The notes beneath the pieces are model-generated. The model was not told where the DNA came from, ran no database searches, and was given only the letters and a program-made list of their open reading frames with translations. A DNA stretch of 37,322 nucleotides from a virus: IMG/VR virus record IMGVR_UViG_3300028361_000020, positions 64,001 to 101,322 of that record. One strand, given 5' to 3'. Both the position numbers and the translations under genes were made by a program. Position 1 is the first letter of the stretch. The number at the start of each line of letters is the position of its first letter. Positions 34,912-37,322 of the stretch are shown here, piece by piece.

Positions 34912-37001
34912 TTAATTTAACTTAATAGCAAATATCGAACGATTGTTGGCAGTCATTGTGCCTACTATCACTCTTCCAAACAACTCAATGTCTTCGCCTG
35001 CGCCCACAGTAGCAGTACCTACTATAACCGCATGCTGACTGCGGCTGAATATTTGTGTTTTTGAACTGAAAAATGAAGATGCAATGCGGCTGCCGTTCTG
35101 ATACAATTCAAATTCAACTTCGGATATAGTGCCTGTTGCAAGATATACATTGCCTTCAATTTCAGAAAACCCGGTAATTAATCCGTTGCCCGAATTAATG
35201 TCACCAATTCCACCCGGAATAATAGTGTTACTAATAGTACCTGCAGGTGTAAAGAAGGCAAATTCTTCTAGCAGACCTAGTGTCAATGATGTTGATCCCA
35301 CTGGTACAGCAAATGTAGCTTCGCCCATAGTGAGTGCACCTGTTTTTGTAAACAGCCTGCCTTCTAATGAAAATGGTATTCCTGGTGCAATAGCGCCTGA
35401 TCCAATATACGTACCTTGTATATTACAACTTGCTCCTATGGATAGCGCGCCCACTACATACCAAAAAATATTACATGCCTTTGCACCGTTAACAAGAGAC
35501 GTGGTCGCACCAACAGACAATGCATGCCCTGCCCCGCATTTGAAAATAAATGTTGCATTTGGATCACCTTCGGCATCGAATATAATATTGCCGCCGTGTG
35601 TTGTTGCGCCCGTAACAGTGTAAAATCCTGCGGTAATAGTTTCGCCTGCGCCGTATGAATCAGCGTGTGCAATAGCAGAAGGTTGTCCTTCTATTTCAGC
35701 TATCAATGCAGTTAAGTCACTGCCCAGTTTACTGGAAACAACAGCTGGCTTAACGGTATATTGTATATTTGATTCAACTCGATATACACCAGCGATTGCA
35801 GTAAGTGTCATTCCGTCAACTAATGCCATGGGATTCGGCGTAAAGTCTGCGCCTGTGACAGTGTCGGCTTCGTAATATGTAGTATTAGCTGTAGGTAGTG
35901 TCCACGATAAGCTTCCGGCGCCATCAGTGGTCAGATACTGCCCAGGTGCGCCGCCTGTTATAGTAATAGCGGCAACGGCACCCAGGTTGGTGTTTCCTGA
36001 GAAGGATTTGTTGCCAGCTATGCTTTGGTTACCAGTCGTATACACACCATTTGTTACTGTGTCAGCATTTCCAGTTAGATCACCAGTTACCCCCAGTGGT
36101 GCTAGAATACCTGTCTCTGTAAATTCGGCGGCAATTGTGTTTGTTGCCGCAGCCGCTGATCCATTTGGAGTTATACGGATGTTAATTTTACCGCCTTGAT
36201 TACCAGTGCTTTGATCTTCAGTTGCGATCCAACTGATAGCACCTGAGCCAAAATCTTCAAAATCGGCGCCTGTGCTGGCCTGTCCTGCAATTCTAAAAAT
36301 TATCTCGCCGTTTAATACTTGTGTAAGCGACCCAACTGTTCCGTTGTATCTGCGTCCTACAAATAACGGATAATTATTATTTGCATCCATATATTTTCGT
36401 GTTATTAATCTATCATGGCCAGTGGTATGAATTATTACACCACTTTGATTAGGTGGATGAAAAGCACCTGTAGAGTTGCCCGATATTTCAACTGCGCCAG
36501 CAAGTCCGTCAGTGTTTGGTGTTAAAATACGAACCTTGCCCAAATTGTCAACTTTAAAAATTGGCTCATTGCTGGTTGTTGTATTTAAGTCTGTGTCCCA
36601 ACGATGCACATGGAACATTCCAACTATATTAATGATCCCGGCACCACTAGTTGAAATAGTAATAGGCTGGGAAGAATTTGCAGATGATAGCACCGCTACT
36701 GATTCGCCCTGCAAAGTTTGTGTAGTTGATTCAAAGTCACCAAATTTAAAATTTAAATCAGCTTGATTAACAATGATTTGGCCGTTAGCATTTGTAGTAA
36801 CACCTGGTCCTAATCTAACACTGCCAAAGGTAGTTGTTGTTGCTACTGCTACTGCAATTGCTGTGCCGCCCGAGTGACGCCGTCACTTAGTCGAATCTCA
36901 CCTGTGTCGTCGTCGTAGAACAGGCGGCCCTTATTGCCAACATAATTTGCTCGGGTAACCGGCGCGCCGTTTCTACTTAGAAAGAAATCATAAATTGCCA
37001 T
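34912..37001 (-). CDS. tail fibre with DUF3494 ice-binding-like domain (one apparent frameshift)
   Basis: ATG 37001 with GAGG upstream begins MAIYDFFLSRNGAPVTRANY, the usual N-terminus of marine T4-like tail proteins. After GVTR the frame breaks at a CCC run on the plus strand (36869-36871); one extra base there restores a single frame of 2091 nt (696 aa). About residues 95-390 are threonine/glycine-rich beta structure. About 396-560 match DUF3494 of ice-binding proteins: YGAGETITAGFYTVTG, IIFDAEGDPNATFIFK, GAKACNIFWYVVG and a GRLFTKTGALT ending. The remainder is a beta-rich C-terminal head. The domain is probably used as a beta-solenoid spacer or receptor-binding part; ice binding is not proven. 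Confidence 0.82.
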
Positions 37002-37004
37002 GGA

Positions 37005-37310
37005 TTATTCCTCAAATGGGCCGTCGTCGTCGGCTGCATTATGAAATCTTGAACGCGGCTTCATTCCTGCATTTTTTCTAATGATGTTAATTGCTTCGTT
37101 GTCTTCTTGATCATCATACACGCTCGGCACGTCTTCTGACTTCTTCAATAGTTCTAATTTAGCTTGTAACGGCGGCAAAAACTTCGATCCTTCGTCTGCA
37201 GGATCATCTTCGACACTGTCGATATGCTGAATTGCTTTTCCGATAACAGGGTCTGATTGTGCTCCGTCAACTTGATCTGCTAATGCTCTTAAAAGATCTG
37301 ATATTTTCAT
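37005..37310 (-). CDS. conserved hypothetical protein, 101 aa
   Basis: AGGAG lies before ATG 37310. MKISDLLRALADQVDGAQSD, then PPLQAKLELLKKSEDV and an acidic end (DDDGPFEE). It ends 3 nt before the tail-fibre start, so the two are co-transcribed. As I recall it belongs to a small marine T4-like family adjacent to tail genes. Function unknown. Confidence 0.65.
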   Translation of the reverse strand: MKISDLLRALADQVDGAQSDPVIGKAIQHIDSVEDDPADEGSKFLPPLQAKLELLKKSEDVPSVYDDQEDNEAINIIRKNAGMKPRSRFHNAADDDGPFEE

Positions 37311-37322
37311 GGGTATACTCCT

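Noticed and set aside
1-37322. CRISPR array, IS element, rRNA or ordinary tRNA genes
   Set aside because: No regularly spaced repeats, transposase, rRNA segments or convincing cloverleafs were seen on either strand.

Overview
This window looks like part of the genome of a T4-like marine myovirus that infects an alphaproteobacterium. Evidence for the phage type is the set of tail-fibre, tailspike and conserved marine-myovirus proteins, T4-type late promoters (GATAAATA-like) and a class Ia ribonucleotide reductase (RNR) module. Evidence for the host is a circularly permuted tmRNA gene with an alphaproteobacterial look, a nest of DUF1127/DUF3563 microproteins, an outer-membrane porin, and a haem oxygenase/bilin reductase pair like the PcyX system reported from non-cyanophage marine phages. 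No name can be proven from sequence alone. Almost everything is on the minus strand, so the genes read from high to low coordinates. Only 33.6-34.8 kb reads on the plus strand.

Layout. 0-4.6 kb: overlapping small genes including a TilS-like tRNA lysidine synthetase. 4.6-8.5 kb: a probable takeover and auxiliary operon with IF-1 (behind a structured leader RNA), an alpha/beta hydrolase, a bilin reductase, haem oxygenase, ClpS and ribosomal protein bS21. 8.5-11.6 kb: small genes, a porin with its own promoter and 5' stem-loop, and a permuted tmRNA. 11.7-16.5 kb: small conserved proteins, a HAD-like nucleotidase and glutaredoxin. 16.5-21.8 kb: NrdB and an NrdA encoded in four pieces. 21.8-24 kb: tailspike. 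24-25.9 kb: a GIY-YIG homing endonuclease lying between a nuclease gene and a diverged copy of that gene's 3' end. 25.9-33.5 kb: probable head or internal proteins and two nucleotidyltransferase-like enzymes. 33.6-34.8 kb: the DUF1127/DUF3563 microproteins and a highly expressed small protein. 34.9-37.3 kb: a long tail protein with an ice-binding-like (DUF3494) domain.

The main discovery candidate is the RNR large subunit. It is distributed over four open reading frames and carries one contiguous mini-intein and two split inteins. The +1 residue of one split intein is the catalytic thiyl-radical cysteine itself. A third break has no intein but has oppositely charged flanking tails. A homing-endonuclease remnant lies in frame between the halves of one split intein. 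The four groups of active-site residues are on four different polypeptides. The second theme is translation control: tmRNA, IF-1, bS21 and a TilS-like enzyme lie within 11 kb.

Two promoter classes can be read. Host-type sigma70 promoters, nearly all with a 17-bp spacer, precede IF-1, the porin, the tmRNA, nrdB, the nuclease and others. T4-type late promoters precede the tailspike, nrdA, head genes and homing endonuclease. Three genes (353-528, 11439-11638, 34912-37001) are each one base short of an intact frame, at or near a homopolymer. Sequencing or assembly error is therefore a live possibility and must be weighed for the nrdA piece 2/3 junction too.
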